From positions 10,977,131-11,041,130 of the forward strand of contig OW121854.1 of assembly GCA_933228895.1 (NCBI GenBank): 64,000 bases of DNA, in the 5' to 3' direction. The DNA is from Platycnemis pennipes. Lineage: Eukaryota; Arthropoda; Insecta; Odonata; Platycnemididae. The position numbers were made by a program, and so were the translations under genes. Each line of letters begins with the position of its first letter. Positions within the stretch are counted from its first letter, which is position 1. Below, one piece after another: positions 1 to 12,335 of the stretch. Under the pieces are notes generated by a model, which was given only the letters and a program-made list of their open reading frames with translations, had not been told where the DNA came from and made no database searches.

Positions 1-215
1 ATATTTTTAACGTCACCAGTGAAAATATTATCTTGGAATTTAATTAATAGATTAAGTATAAATTTCAACCTACTGTCTGATAATGCTTCCCATTTTAGTT
101 CAACTAATTCCCCGCAGAAATTTCGACGACCTTCGCTGCACATTCTCCAGTTCATTATTTAAGCCAATTTCGTAATCCCATACATCGGTCGTGTATTCAA
201 AAGAGGTCAAGCAAG
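1..215 (-). mobile_element. CR1/L2-group LINE fragment
   Basis: Read on the minus strand, this matches the region downstream of the reverse transcriptase in the other CR1/L2 copies of the window (RLKF..NLL.KFQDNIF, then VKNI). It runs off the left edge and is decayed, with in-frame breaks near 110-130. Confidence 0.6.
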
Positions 216-913
216 GAAATGTTTATGAACACTTTCGTCTGTATCAGTATGATTATGATCTAGCATTAGTCTTTCACAGTTTAATGTGCAGGTTGGAGCA
301 AGAATCTTTGAAGTGCATGTCTGGAACGAGTGATCGTAACTGTATTGCCTTCTTCCCTTGGCACTTGGCATTTATAACATTTTGTGATTTTTTTGTGATC
401 GATGAATCTGCTGCACTCGTAGTGAATCAATGCCCAATCTTTTTCCGAGTGTGTTCCTATAATGACTTCATAGGATGATTTCCTCCCTTGAATCGACATA
501 TTTCCGCCCCACCGTGCATTGAACGCCATCAATTTTCGCTTGATTGCAGAGAAACTTTAATTTTTCTCAGCGGCTCGTTAATTAAATTTCAAGAAACATG
601 ACTATCACTTTCAGGCTGAATACTCTTGAGTCCCTGCGAATCAAGTGTCCTGGCAATTAATGAATCACGAGGAAAAGTATTATTTTCCTCATTCCTGGGA
701 ACTGAGTAACGAAAGAAGGATTGGACAAACGCGAGGTTGCCGTAAATCCGGGAGTTTCGGAGGGTTACGTTTCGCTCAGACGTACTGAAGACTTTCTGGA
801 ATCGGAGGAGAGGTAGGATCACCATAGCGACAGAGGGTTATGCAGTAGTCGGCTATCTCTCTGGCAGCACCAAAGTCGAAATGGAACTGAACAATTACCT
901 TATGAAAGAAGGA
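216..913. other. no gene recognised
   Basis: Several short ORFs overlap on both strands, but none has recognisable domains or coding bias. It is probably intronic or intergenic sequence between two LINE copies. Confidence 0.4.
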
Positions 914-3030
914 ACATCTACATCTACACGATACCCTGCAAGCCAGCGCGAGGGTGTGTGGCAGGGGGTGAAGATCACCAAGCATGCACTACTAACATGC
1001 AAACAAACAACTATAGGGTCCCATGCATCTAGATTGTTAGTATCTATAGTATTTAAGGGATTGATACATGCATCATGCACTACAGACTACGCTAAAATAT
1101 TTCACCTACCTATCCCTTTGCTATGCTGCCTATTGCATTCACTTATAGTACGGGGGAAAAATGCCATTTTGAATCTATCAGTACGACAATCTATCTCTCT
1201 AATCTTATTTATCTGGTCGAATCTAGCATAATACGCTGGTGTTTTTAATATGTGCGTAACATCTTCAGCAATGCTATCCGATTGAAATTTCTCAAATAGA
1301 TTTAATCTGTACTTAAAACTACGCTCTGATAATGATTCCCATCCTAATTCTTTTATTAATTCTGAAATTCTACTCAACCTATCGTAACACCTTTTAACGA
1401 ACCTAGCTGATCTACACTGCACAGTCTACTTCTCTGATCAAACCTAATTCATTCGGATCCCTTACACTGGCTGCATACTCAAGGTGTGGCCTAACTAGTG
1501 AAGAGTAACATCGCTCTTCTGCCTTCTCTTCACATTTTCCCGCAAGTGCTCTTTTTATAAATCCTAGCTCTCTCTTCGCTCGGCCGCATATTTCCCGCAT
1601 GTGTCTTCCCCACAATAAATCTTTAGCGCTTGTTGCAACTAAATACCTTATGGTTTCGACGCTTTCGATCTTCGTGTTATTAATGTCATAGGATCGCTCT
1701 ATCGAATTATTCCTCCTCCAAATATTGATAGCTACACACTTTTTAAGGTTGAGTTCTAACTGCCATTTGTCGCACCACACTTGTATTGCATCTAAATCCT
1801 TGCTAAGTGATTTCGTGTCCTCTTCGTTTGATATACCCCTGTACACCACCGCATCGTCTGCAAAAAGTCTAAGGTGACTACTAACTACGGTACCCAAATC
1901 GTTTATGTATAAAAGAAATAGAAGCGGACCTACTACGCTACCCTGGGGAACTCCCGATGTGACTTCGATTGTGTCCGACATGATACCATCTATGACAACC
2001 CTCTGCTCTCGCCCAATTAAGAATTCTTTTACCCAACATACAACGTCTTTATTTATACCAAAACTCTCTAACTTCAAGATTAATTTGTCATGAGGAACTT
2101 TATCGAAAGCCTTTTTAAAATCTAAAAATATCGCATCAACTTCAGTACTGCTTTCGCCGTGGACTAAAATATCGCGTACGAATAAAGCTAATTGTGTCTC
2201 GCAAGATCTACCTTTCCGGAACCTATTTTGGCTGTTTATGAGTAATCCCGGACTATCCAAATGCCCCATGATCGAACTGACTACTATGTGCTCAAATACC
2301 TTACAAGAGGTTGACGTGAGTGAAATGGGTCTTTAGTTAATCACCGTTTTTAAAAATAGGTGTAGTGTTAGCTTCTTTTCAATCCATGGGTACTGTGTAT
2401 TTCTTTAGTGTTTTATTCAATATTATTTCTAGATAGGGGGCTATTTCATAATCTAATGTTCCATATACTCTGGAAGCAATTTGAACGGGACCTGGTGATT
2501 TGTGTTTACTAATGTTTTTTAACTGCTGCTTTATTCCGCCACATGAAATTTTTATTTCTGGCACTTGCTCACTGAATGTGTTCGGCGGGGTTCCACTGCG
2601 TTGTGTGATGATGAGTTGAATACGATTTGGAGGAAATTGTTTAAGAAATTGGTTTATTATTGTGGGATAGGAATTGGTGGCCTTTAATATGCACATACAT
2701 ATATAATTTTTGCATTACTACTTTTAATTTTATGGAACACCAAATTCGTTCTACATTTCCTCTGAAATAAGTTCTCTTCTAATGACATAAGGGTCCTTCA
2801 CAGCTATAATTACTCCTCCTCCGTTTCTGCCTACTCTCTCCTTTCTGTATAAGGTAAAACACTTCAGGATGCTACATAATCTGATATGTTCTTCTAAAGC
2901 CATCTTTCTGTGCGTACGTTTATATCTGCATCAGTACTTTGTATGAGGTGGTGAGATTCTGATACTTTAGTTCTTAAACTTCGACAATTCATCAAACATG
3001 TTTTCATGTTGTAGTATGATTGTAGCTCTT
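914..3030 (-). mobile_element. CR1/L2-group LINE, endonuclease plus reverse transcriptase, decayed (subfamily B)
   Basis: The 3' end is at 914 with the (GTAGAT)n tail and terminal hairpin. Going 5', the copy holds a 3' UTR (to about 1110) and a post-RT domain (CRSARFVKRCYDR, ending SKGIGR). It then has a reverse transcriptase at 1412-2269 with KAFDKVPH, SGVPQGSVVGPLLF and LRLFADDAVVY, and RT N-terminal sequence at 2379-2696. A frame-shifted APE endonuclease remnant lies at about 2700-3026 (NCRSLRTKV, then GGGVIIAVKDPY). FADD is the catalytic pair. Frameshifts at about 1425, 2270-2380 and through the endonuclease make it inactive. The protein copies an RNA template at a nicked chromosomal target. 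Confidence 0.85.
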
Positions 3031-3035
3031 TGTTG

Positions 3036-3120
3036 CACGTTAGTAATGCACATACAGTGGTCTTCACCCCCTACCACACACCCTCGCGGTGTCTCGTAGG
3101 GTATTACGTGGATGTAAATG
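3036..3120 (+). mobile_element. CR1/L2 LINE 3' end, opposite orientation to its neighbour
   Basis: It contains GCACGTTAGTAATGCACA, the conserved CACCCCCTACCACACACC hairpin arm and its return arm, then a GTGGATGTAAATG tail. It abuts the 5' part of the minus-strand LINE that ends near 3030, so the two copies lie head to tail in opposite orientation. Confidence 0.65.
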
Positions 3121-3459
3121 AACCCTAAATAAATGCACCTGGGTAAAATTCCTTTGCCGCCTCAGAAATATACCTACTGTAAAATGAGGATTAATCAGCC
3201 GATTATAAAAGAAGAACGGAGACCGACTTCTGAAGCGAAAAGCACGTGGGACAAGGCTTGTGCGATGAGTCGATTAATCGAAGTCATCGACGATGATTTC
3301 CAACATCGCACCGCGATGGCTGAAATCGATGACGATGAATGTCATCGACCATCGACTGCGATGAGTCGATGCGAATCATTGATGTCGCTGAGTCGTGATG
3401 TGCTGCTGACACGAGAAACGCTACCTCTGCTGACGACACCTTCCTGGCGAAGCTCCACT

Positions 3460-4212
3460 AGTACATCTACATCTACCCAATACCCTGCAAGCCACCATAA
3501 ACGTGTGTGGCAGGGGGTGAACTCTCACCAATCATGCACTGCATTTCATTCATAACAACGGATTAGTACTTGTATAAGTATTGTTCAAGACTACACTATT
3601 TAAAAAATAATAAAACTAGCAAAGCATACATGAAAAAACATGCTGTAAATTGGGTTAGCTTCAAGTCCTTATACCAACATGCAGCCACCAATGTTATCCA
3701 TTGCTACACTCGTATTCGATATATTTACCGCTATTCATATCCCAAATCGTACGAGGGAAAAAGGACATTTTGAATCTGTCAGTTCGGCAATCAATTTCTC
3801 TAATTTTGTGATTATGGTCCAGTCTACCATAGTAAGTTGGGGTTCGCAAAATATTATTAACATCGTCACTGAAAATATGGTCTTAGAATTTATTTAAGAG
3901 ATTAAGTCTAAATTTCAACCTGCGATCTGACAATGATTCCCAATTTAATTCATTTAATAGACTGGTTACGTTATAAGGTTATCATACCGTCCCTTCACAA
4001 ATCTTGCCGATCTTCGCTGCACACGTTCAAGTTCGTTACTTAGACCGATTTCGTAGGGATCCCATACCCTGGCAGCATATTCCAAATGAGTTCTTACAAG
4101 GGAAAAGCAGCAGATTTCTCGTATTTGATCGTCACATTTACCCAGTACCTACTCTTTTCACGAATTCCAGTTTACGATTCGCTTGGCCCATTATTTCACT
4201 ATGTGTTTAACG
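3460..4212 (-). mobile_element. CR1/L2 LINE 3' part (subfamily A) inside hAT-1
   Basis: The 3' tail is at 3460-3480 (GTAGATGTAGATG on the minus strand), followed by the hairpin, 3' UTR and a frame-shifted post-RT domain up to about 4210. It is 5'-truncated where the next copy's tail begins. Confidence 0.75.
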
Positions 4213-5240
4213 AGTACATCTACATCTACATCTACATAATATCCTGCAAGCCACCACGAGGGTGTGTGGCAGGGGGTGATTTCTCACCAAACATGCACTA
4301 CATATCATGCATTATAAAGGAATAGTATTAATATAGTAGTCAGAACAACACTATTTAAAAAAAAGATACAAATTGGTAAGCAAACATGCAAAAACATTCT
4401 GTTAGTAGGGTTAGCTTTAAGTACTCATATCAAAATGCAGCTACGAATGCTATTCATTGCTACTCTCTGATAGGACATATTTACCGTTATTCGTATCTCT
4501 AATTGTTTGAGGGAAAAAGGACATTTTGAATCGGTCAGTTCGGCAATCAATTTCTCTAATTTTATGAAAATGGTCCAGTCTGCCATAGTAAGTTGGGGTT
4601 CGTAAAATATTTTTAACTTCATCACTGAAAATATTGCCTTGGAATTTGTTTAAGAGATTAAGTCTAAATTTCAACCTGCGATCTGACAATGATTCCCATT
4701 TCAATTCATTTAATAGACTGGTTACGCTAACATAATTATCGTATCGTCCCTTTACAAATCTTGCCGATCTTCGCTGCACACGTTCAAGTTCATTACTTAG
4801 ACCGATTTCGTAGGGATCCCATACACTGGCAGCATATTCCAAATGAGGTCTTACAAGGGAAAAGTAGCTGATTTCTCGTACATGATCGTCACATTTACCC
4901 AATACTCTTTTAATGAAACCCAGTTTGCGATTCGCTTGACCCATTATTTCACGAATGTGTTTACCCCAGGAAAGATCATTTGTCAGTCTTATTCCAAGAT
5001 ATTTAATGGATTCCACGCTTGTTAATTCATTATTACTTATTTTGTAAGTGGTAGGAGATGAGCTATTCTTTTTCCAAAAATTCATTACAAGACATTTCTT
5101 AAAGTTTAATTCTAACTGCCATGTATCACACCAAGTTTCAATTGCTTGTAGGTCAATATTTAAATATTCTTTATCGTTTGGGCATAGAATTTCCCTGTAC
5201 ACTACTGCGTCATCGGCAAATAGACGAAGCTTACTTTGTA
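4213..5240 (-). mobile_element. CR1/L2 LINE with RT C-terminus (subfamily A) inside hAT-1
   Basis: The 3' end is at 4213 with a tail of CATCTA repeats. The coding region 4450-5202 is open for 250 codons: LRLFADDAVVYREI, KYLGIRLTNDLSWGKHIRE, SLVRPHLEYAASVWDPYE, then CRTDRFKMSFFP before the stop. It is cut off within the RT palm at about 5240, where hAT transposase sequence resumes. It is one of the longer open LINE frames in the window and so a relatively young copy. Confidence 0.82.
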
Positions 5241-5496
5241 GTGCTTGACGAGTACGAGGAGGTCCCGGCTTTATCCAAATCTTTGGACGTCCTACATTGA
5301 TACAGGGACAGGAAGGAACTGTGTATCCCTGCCTTCAGAAATACGCGAGGAAATACCTCTGTATTCCTGTCACATCAACGTCATCAGAGCGGTTCTTCAG
5401 CGTTGCTGGAAACGTTGTGCTAGACGAACGACTTGTACTCAGCGATGAAAATGCGGAAATATATTGTACCACAACAAAGAGTTGTTGCTTAATTTG
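5240..5496 (+). pseudogene. hAT transposase C-terminal dimerisation domain fragment
   Basis: The frame reads VYPCLQKYARKYLCIP, then TSTSSERFFSVAGNV and LSDENAEI, the hallmark of the hAT C-terminal dimerisation region (SERxFSxAG, then a LSxENAE helix). Nothing of the BED finger or the DDE catalytic core remains. The domain normally joins transposase monomers for cut-and-paste movement. It sits inside the hAT-1 terminal repeats on the same strand, as expected for the 3' part of the transposase gene. Confidence 0.8.
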
Positions 5497-5800
5497 AAAC
5501 TTAGTGCTTGTTTCGCTGTTTAATACATAGTCCTTGTTCTTCTCAAATAAGTTTGACCCAATTCAGTCTTCACTTAATAGCCACACCAAACTGCCAACCG
5601 AGACACTCACCGATCATCGATTGTCATCGATCATCGTAATTCATGGATAATCGACATTCATCAATCATCGATATTCATGGATCATCGTGTGCACTCTATT
5701 CGATGATCGATGACAGCCATCGTCATCGAACCATTTCGATGAAATATTTTCATCGAAAATCGATGACCAAAATCGGTCATCGCACAAGCCTACGGGGGAC

Positions 5801-6330
5801 CGGGTTAGCGGGTCGGAACAATAACTGCAGCCATTCAGGAGCGAATTGGAATGGAACGGCCGGCCTTGGCAAGTTTTTTGTGTGTTCTCTTCCGCGCGAT
5901 TGAAAGGAAGAGTGGTCAACCTTAATGAAGAATAATGTGCTCGAATCACTGCCGGCCTCCTCACCCACCTCGAAACAGCTCCTTGCAAGCCACTTAAAAG
6001 CGCACCACCTTTCACTCGGCCTGTTTCCAGGGAAGAGAGATCATTCTTCTCGGAAAAAAAAAGAATTCGCCGTTCACGCAACGCGACGTGAACGATTGTA
6101 ACCGTCTTCGAGGCTAACCTCGAGTGATGTGTCGATTGTTTAGGAATGAATGTCGAGGCAGCGTCGGAAGTCGATCGCTTTTGTGAAAACCAGCGATGAA
6201 TCGGTCCGGCCCGCCCCCCTTTGTAGGCGCGGAAAGAAGTCGAACTTCCGGCCAGGGTCGCCGGCTCGCTTTCGTCGCGATGAGACGAATTGGCGCGCCC
6301 TCTCGCGATTGACCTTACAATTTCATCCAT
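5801..6330. other. no gene recognised; GC-rich
   Basis: This block is richer in GC than its surroundings. A 221-codon minus-strand ORF (5665-6330) crosses the hAT-1 border and has no recognisable domain, so it is unlikely to be a gene. Confidence 0.35.
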
Positions 6331-6764
6331 TTACATCTACATCTACACAATACCCTGTCAGTCACCATTATGGTGTGTGGCAGGGGGTGAATTCACACCA
6401 AACATACTTTACACATCATGCATTTAAAAGGATTAGTAACTCTAATCTAGACTAAACATCTACATCTACATCCACACGATACCCTGCAAGCCACCGCGAG
6501 GGTGTGTGGCAGGGGGTGAAGATCACCAAGCATTCACTACTAACATGCAAACAAGCAACTATAGTGTCTCATGCAACTAGATTGTTAGTATCTATAGTAT
6601 TTAAGATTAGTCTAATGTATAGTATTAAGAATATAAGTTAGTATCTATAGTATTCGTATCTAACTTAGCAATTTAAAAAAAGATTAAAAAAGTAAAGCAA
6701 GCATGCAAAACCATGTTCTTACTTGGTTTAGCTTAAAGAACTTATACCAACATGTAAACACCTG
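6331..6764 (-). mobile_element. CR1/L2 LINE 3' ends, stacked
   Basis: Two tails follow each other: one at 6331 (subfamily A, hairpin loop TAATG type) and one at 6457 (subfamily B, CGCGAGG loop). About 6650-6764 is subfamily A 3' UTR sequence again (AACTTATACCAACATG), which resumes at 7679 beyond the RTE insertion. Confidence 0.7.
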
Positions 6765-7670
6765 AGAAGAGTGAGACAAGGCTGTACACTTCTTCCCTTA
6801 ATTTTTAATGTTTACATCGAGAGAGCCATAAATGAAGTCAAGGATAAGTGTTCTGGAGTGAACATCAACGGAGAAACAATCAGTATGCTACGATTCGCTG
6901 ATGACATAGCTCTCACAGCAGAGACAGAGAGGGATCTGAACAAGATTCTAGTAACCATGGAAAGGACGATGGCCAGATATCAGCTGAAGGCAAATGAGAA
7001 GAAGACTAAGATATTGGTGTGCAGCAAGAAAGAAGAGGCCAAAACCAATGTCAAAGTAGGAAAACAAAAACTTGAAGAGGCGAAAGAGTTCTGTTACCTG
7101 GGAAGCAGAGTAACCAACGACGGACGAAGCATGAAAGAAAGAGTTAGTAGAATAGCCCAGGCAAAGAGGGCATTCTATCAAAAGAAGAATCTACTTACAG
7201 CTGGAAATACAAGCATAGAAGTAAGGAAACAGTTCATCAGAACGTATATCTGGAGCATGTTTCTTTACGACAGTGAGGCATGGACGATGACAGCAGCGGA
7301 GAAGAAAAGGGTGGAAGAGGCATTCGAAATGTGGTGCTACAGAAGAACGATGAAGATAAAATGGATCGACCGAATAAATAACGAGGAAGTCCTAAGAAGA
7401 GTGGGAGGAAAAAGAAGTCTGCTGACAAACGAAGAAGGGACGAAGTATCGGCCATATCTTGAGACGCGATGGCCTGATGAAGACTTTCGTCGAGGGAAAA
7501 GTGAACGGGGATAATGGAAAAGGCAGGCCGGGTCCGAGATACAAGAAACAGGTTGTGTAGGATGTAAAAGAGAAGAATCACGTCACAATGAAAAGGTTGG
7601 CCGTAAGAAGAATCGAGTGGAAAGCTGCGTCAAACCAATCCTAGGATTGTTGGCCGATGATGATGTTGCG
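6765..7670 (+). mobile_element. RTE/BovB-like LINE, 5'-truncated insertion
   Basis: The open frame at 6771-7514 encodes RQGCTLLPLIFNVYIE, MLRFADDIALTAE (catalytic FADD), YLGSRVTNDGR, SEAWTMTAAEKKR and NNEEVLRRVG. This is the RT palm to C-terminal region of RTE-type LINEs, open for 247 codons and then shifted near 7430. The 3' end has AACCAATCCTAGGATTG and a GATGATGATG tail. The copy is bounded by AACACCTG on both sides (6757-6764 and 7671-7678), a clean target duplication. Clade naming is by recalled motifs. Confidence 0.8.
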
Positions 7671-7678
7671 AACACCTG

Positions 7679-7812
7679 TGCTATTCATTTATACACTCGT
7701 ATTTATGCTATTGGATATATTTACAGCTATCCATGGAGTTAGAAAAATATTTTTAACTTCATCAGTGAAAAAATTACCTTGGAATTTATTTTAAGAGATT
7801 AAGTCTAAATTG
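7679..7812 (-). mobile_element. CR1/L2 LINE continuation beyond the RTE insertion
   Basis: This segment carries minus-strand 3' UTR and C-terminal coding sequence (ATTGGATATATTTACAGC, then TTTTAACTTCATCAGTGAAA). It picks up where the copy ending at 6764 stops, so the RTE split one older LINE. Confidence 0.65.
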
Positions 7813-10780
7813 AATAGAATTTCAAAACAGTATTTATCGCACTCTTTTCTTTCAAATATACAAACTCGAAAAAAGCGCTTCCGTCAGGCTTCAGATGTGA
7901 GCTACGCCATTTTTATTTCATATAACGGTGAGTTTTTGCACATTTGGCGAGAGCAAGGTACAACAGCACACAGGTTCTGGAAGGAAAGATTGGCAACCGT
8001 GGTCTTATAACAGTGTATATACTTATGTAATGGTGTAATGGCATCTAGTTTATTTAGAATGCATACAACGATAAAGTTAAACTGACAATGATAGGTTTAC
8101 ACATAATTTTTTTTTATACCGAGTGCTCGCAAATGCAACACAATTTCGTCGGATTTTTGATAGATGAAGCGAAAGGATCACATGAAAAACCAATATCAAA
8201 CCGTAAGCAACCGTCTCACATTTATGGCAGTTTTTTAACCAGAGCTGCCTGATATTATGCTTGGAAGATACTCCTTCTGCCAAGCAGCTGGGTATAATGG
8301 TGTGTTCATGGGGGAATGTAGGAAAGACGTGCGACTCCCTCGACCAATTACATCTAGGAAATTCAGCCTGCGCAGAAGTCCTCGTTCACTCTTATTCCTA
8401 GAATATCAGACGCAGAAGGACACCTGTGTCACCGTCAAACACTTTGTGTTTCCATCCCTATTCTCACCCTTTCGGCGATATGCCGGGTGGGTTTTTCAGA
8501 GAGCGCATGGGGGTGGTTCAACACAAGTGTGTGAAGTCATAACGATGAAGATGTACAAGGATCTTCGTTCTGCAGAGACCGCAAGAGAAAAGAAGAATAA
8601 ACCGGAGCAATTAGGATTTCAGTAATGGTGTCTCTGCTCTTCCGAAGGATACCTTTTCCAGGTGTTTCCAAATGGAGGGGCAAGGGCAAAACCTGATGGG
8701 CTGCAGTTAGGTTTGGAAACTCAGGTTGTTTCAGATTTCTTGAAAGTTATTCCTGATCCGTCGCATCAACGATTTTTATTGATACATTTTTTTGTTCTCC
8801 TTGTTTCGTTCCTATCTTGAAAAACTGATATTTTTTGCCACTAGCACGGTTCAGGTAAATAGTAGTACTGGATAATGTCTGCCAGAAGATTGAAAGACCA
8901 TCGGAAAAAACCTTGTGGATCTTTTGATTATGTTATGATGCAGAATCTAAATGTCTGTTGTGAAATGGAATTATAATTCAGTTGTCATTGTCGCAAGCAA
9001 CAATGTTCCACTTTTCCCTCCACGAAGTGCAAAAAGATTTAGCCGAAAGAGGAGGCTTTTATACCCCCGCCTCATGTGATAGGAAAGTACAATAAGTAGG
9101 ATACCTCGGAGTAGGCCTTCACGACAATGCAAATGCGAACTAGTGAGTAAAATCAGGGGGAAGAAGTGGTGGTGGCCATTATTTACGTAGCAATTGGCCA
9201 GTGCATATACAAACTCCTGGAAAATATACCGAAAAGCTACAGGGAATAATATGTCAAAAGTTGAGTTTACATCGTATGTTGAACAATGAAAAGAACGTCT
9301 CTACGGCTCTATGCAAATAACAAATGAAGAAAAATATCCCCTAAGCCATATTCTGAAGGGGGCAGAGGAATAAAAAGGTGGGGAGAGGGGAAAGGAAGGA
9401 GTATATATATGTATAGTAAGGGAGCTGTCAATCACTCGAACAAAATCAAGCATGCAAAAAAATTTAAATGGAAGTAAATGACACACTCGCACATTCACTC
9501 ATATTGTTACAAACAATCGTCACACTCAAACTTACGGGAATCAAGGTAAAAATAAAAATGAATAGTGGCTCATACAATCACTCAGGTTTCTATCCTAAAT
9601 AAAGTACCTTCGTGAGTTCAATCATGCACACATGCAGGGTTTACGAGGATTTCTCCAATGCCAGTGACCCGTCATAGACGCAAGATAAAAATAAAAGTGG
9701 TGGATAGTAAGGTGAATAGAATAAAAAGGAAAACTAAATAAAATAAAATTGATAATGACTTTCAAGCCCTCATTCACGTGGGTTTGCATGCGATACACAG
9801 AGTCACCCTCGTAATTCTCATTCACACATACATGCAGGGTTCAGGGACTTTTTCCTCAATTACGCACTCGGGTTTGTACAATCACAGAGTAGTACCCCTT
9901 CGTGAATCACATTCACACACACAATAAGGGTATACGAGGAATCTCATTCGCCAGTTACCCGTCACAGACACAGGAGAAAGGAGTAAGGATGCCCAAAGTC
10001 AAAAACTTATATGTTGCGCTGACCCAAATGAAAATTAATAAACTAATTAAGGTCAAGGAGCAGGAATGTCATACAACCCAAAAATAGGGCAGGACATCGT
10101 GTGCCCTTATCACTGGACGTAAGAAATGATAAAGTAGGTAATTTAATTGAGAAAAATGAATCCGGGAGAACGTACAGGTAATGCAAAACTCAAACAATAT
10201 TCACATGTGTAAAATGTACCCCTGCATCCAAACTATTTTCTTGATTTACACCTACAAAAAAGCCACACACCTGAACACTGTACTTTCCAAAACTATTGTA
10301 ATCATTCATAGCAAGTATATGAACTATTATAAAACATTAAGTTACTTAAGTTATGACTATAAATGCAAATAAGTATAGCAAAATAAATCATCATTTTACT
10401 ATCACCTCAGCACCAAAGAACTCTAAGACTGCCAAATGTTCGTAGGAAATTCTCAGTGAGAGATAAACATAAAAAATATGACTGGGTCACAGGCGTGACA
10501 AGAGTATTAAGACACATAAAAAAGGACATTCACAAAAATGGTTATTTCTGATATTTCGGTGGCCACTACTACCTTTCTCGATGGAGAGGAGAGAACTGAC
10601 TGAGGGGACAAGACAGGTTGAGGAAACAAGTGAAGGGTGGAAGTAAGGGGAAAGAGGGGTAAGGACGAGGGGGAAGGGAAAGTGCACGAGAAAAAGTATG
10701 AGAAGATGAAACAAAGAAAGACAGACGGCTCTTTTAATGAGCCCTGTTAATTCCCGGTTTGCGGAATGCATGGAAGACCC
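7813..10780. other. repeat-poor stretch, no gene recognised
   Basis: About 3 kb without recognisable transposon or gene. A 122-codon plus-strand ORF (8257-8625) has no known domain. From about 9590 to 9980 there are degenerate repeats of a unit containing CACACATGCAGGGTT, TACGAGGA and CCAGT.ACCCGTCA (for example 9630-9680 and 9915-9970). It could be intronic host sequence. Confidence 0.4.
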
Positions 10781-10829
10781 AAATTAGAGAATGCTCCAAC
10801 GTTTTAAGTTGGAGGGGAGAACGTCCAAC

Positions 10830-11145
10830 GTTCGGTCCGAGGATAATACCCATTTTAATTCATTTAATGGACTGGTTACGCTAGTATGGTTATGGTATCG
10901 TCCCTTTACAGATCTTAGAGATATTCGCTGAACACGTTGAAGTTCATTATTTAGACCGATTTCATAAGGATCCCATTCACTGGCAGCATATTCCAAATGA
11001 GGTCTAACAAGGGAAATGTAGCTGATTTCTCGTATGTGATCGTAATATTTACCCAGTACTCTTTTGACGAATCCCAGTTTACGATTCGCTTGACCCATTA
11101 TTTCACGAATGTGTTTACCCCAGGAAAGATCATGTGTCAGTCTTA
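10830..11145 (-). mobile_element. CR1/L2 LINE RT C-terminal fragment
   Basis: Minus-strand frame 10784-11098 reads GQANRKLGFVKRVLG and SLVRPHLEYAASEWDPYEI, then departs from the family near 10830. It has no 3' tail, so it is truncated at both ends. Confidence 0.75.
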
Positions 11146-11149
11146 TTAC

Positions 11150-11925
11150 CTTTCTACATCTATCTACAGCTATCTACATCTACATAATACCCTGCAAGCC
11201 ACCATAAAGGTGTGTGGCAGAGGGTGAACTCTCACCAAATATGCACTACATATCATGCATAAAAAAAGGATTACTACTTGTATAGGTACTGTTCAAAACT
11301 ACGCTATTTAAAAAAAGATAAAAATTGCAAAACATACATGCAAAAACATGCCGTTAGTTGGGTTAGCTATAAGTCCTTATACCAACATGCAACTACCAAT
11401 GTTATCCATTGCTACACTCGTACTGGACACATTTACCGTTATTCATATCCCTAATAGTACGAGGAAAAAAGGACATTTTGAATCTGTCAGTTCGGCAATC
11501 AATTTCTCTAATTTTGTGATTATGGTCCAGTCCACCATAGTAAGTTGGGGTTCGCAAAATATTTTTAACATCGTCACTGAAAATATGGTCTTGGAATTTA
11601 TTTAAGAGATTAAGTCTAAATTTCAACCTGCGATCTGACAATGATTCCCAATTTAATTCATTTAATAGACTGGTTACGCTAGTAAGGTCGTCCCTTTACA
11701 AATCTTGCCGATCTTCGCTGCACACGTTCAAGTTCGTTATTTAGACCGATTTCGTAGGGATCCCATACACTGGCAGCATATTCCAAATGAGGTCTTACAA
11801 GGGAAAAGTAGCTATTTTCTCATACATGATCGTCAAATTTACCCAGTACTCTTTTGACGAATCCCAGTTTACGATTCGCTTGACCCATTATTTCACGAAT
11901 GTGCTTACCCCAGGAAAGATCATGT
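11150..11925 (-). mobile_element. CR1/L2 LINE 3' part (subfamily A)
   Basis: The tail starts at about 11156, followed by hairpin, 3' UTR and a post-RT domain (11402-11641 open, then a small deletion near 11680). The copy stops at 11925 at the same internal sequence (AAAGATCATGT) as its left neighbour. Confidence 0.75.
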
Positions 11926-11939
11926 AAAATCACAATAGG

Positions 11940-11990
11940 TACCCTACAAGCCACCTTTATGGTGGCTTGTAGTGTATTGCGCAGATATAG
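11940..11990. repeat. isolated LINE terminal hairpin
   Basis: CTACAAGCCACC and GGTGGCTTGTAG (11944-11972) form a perfect 12-bp stem with loop TTTAT, followed by a degenerate GATATAGATG tail. It resembles two half hairpins of the LINE 3' end in opposite orientation. Confidence 0.55.
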
Positions 11991-12335
11991 ATGAGTGGTA
12001 GCCCTCTCGTCCGTGGAATTTTGTGGTCGCTATATTCCGCGGTGCTGAGGGAAAACGGAAATCGCGGCCTGGGAAAATCCAGGAAGTGCTCCGTAATTTG
12101 TCCCGCGGGGTCTCCTGGCCCTGAAGGTGCAACTTTCTCGCGAGGCAAGGAGGACATCGGGAAGCTGCCCGGATGGTGCTTGGGGGAATGGGTGCTTAAG
12201 GGTTCTTGGAGTTTGGCGTCATGCACACGTATACACAGGGACAAGGACACACTCCCAAATTTAAATAATTGGCGGAGCATCCGGATCTACAAGTTCATGA
12301 AACCGCGGAAGCCTTCAAAAGAATAATGTTCGTAT
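11991..12335. other. no gene recognised; GC-rich
   Basis: Open frames exist on both strands over this block (111 codons plus, 107 codons minus), but no domain is recognisable. Confidence 0.35.

Larger units (their letters stand above)
3253..5792 (+). mobile_element. hAT element (hAT-1), LINE-filled
   Basis: The terminal inverted repeats are AAGGCTTGTGCGATGA (3253-3268) and the reverse complement of TAGGCTTGTGCGATGA (5777-5792), matching at 15 of 16 bases. They are flanked by CGTGGGAC (3245-3252) and CGGGGGAC (5793-5800), an 8-bp target duplication with one mismatch, as expected of hAT. Both ends are dense in ATCGA/TCGAT words (3270-3380 and 5605-5780). A transposase C-terminus is left at 5240-5496. 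Two LINE fragments fill most of the interior, so the element is dead. Confidence 0.82.

Noticed and set aside
881..1231. Plus-strand ORF of 116 codons
   Set aside because: It lies antisense to the LINE UTR and tail, and similar frames appear opposite many other copies.
5665..6330. Minus-strand ORF of 221 codons
   Set aside because: It crosses the hAT-1 border and target duplication and shows no domain.
9902..10087. Zinc-finger-like frame
   Set aside because: The Cys/His spacing does not fit C2H2 fingers.
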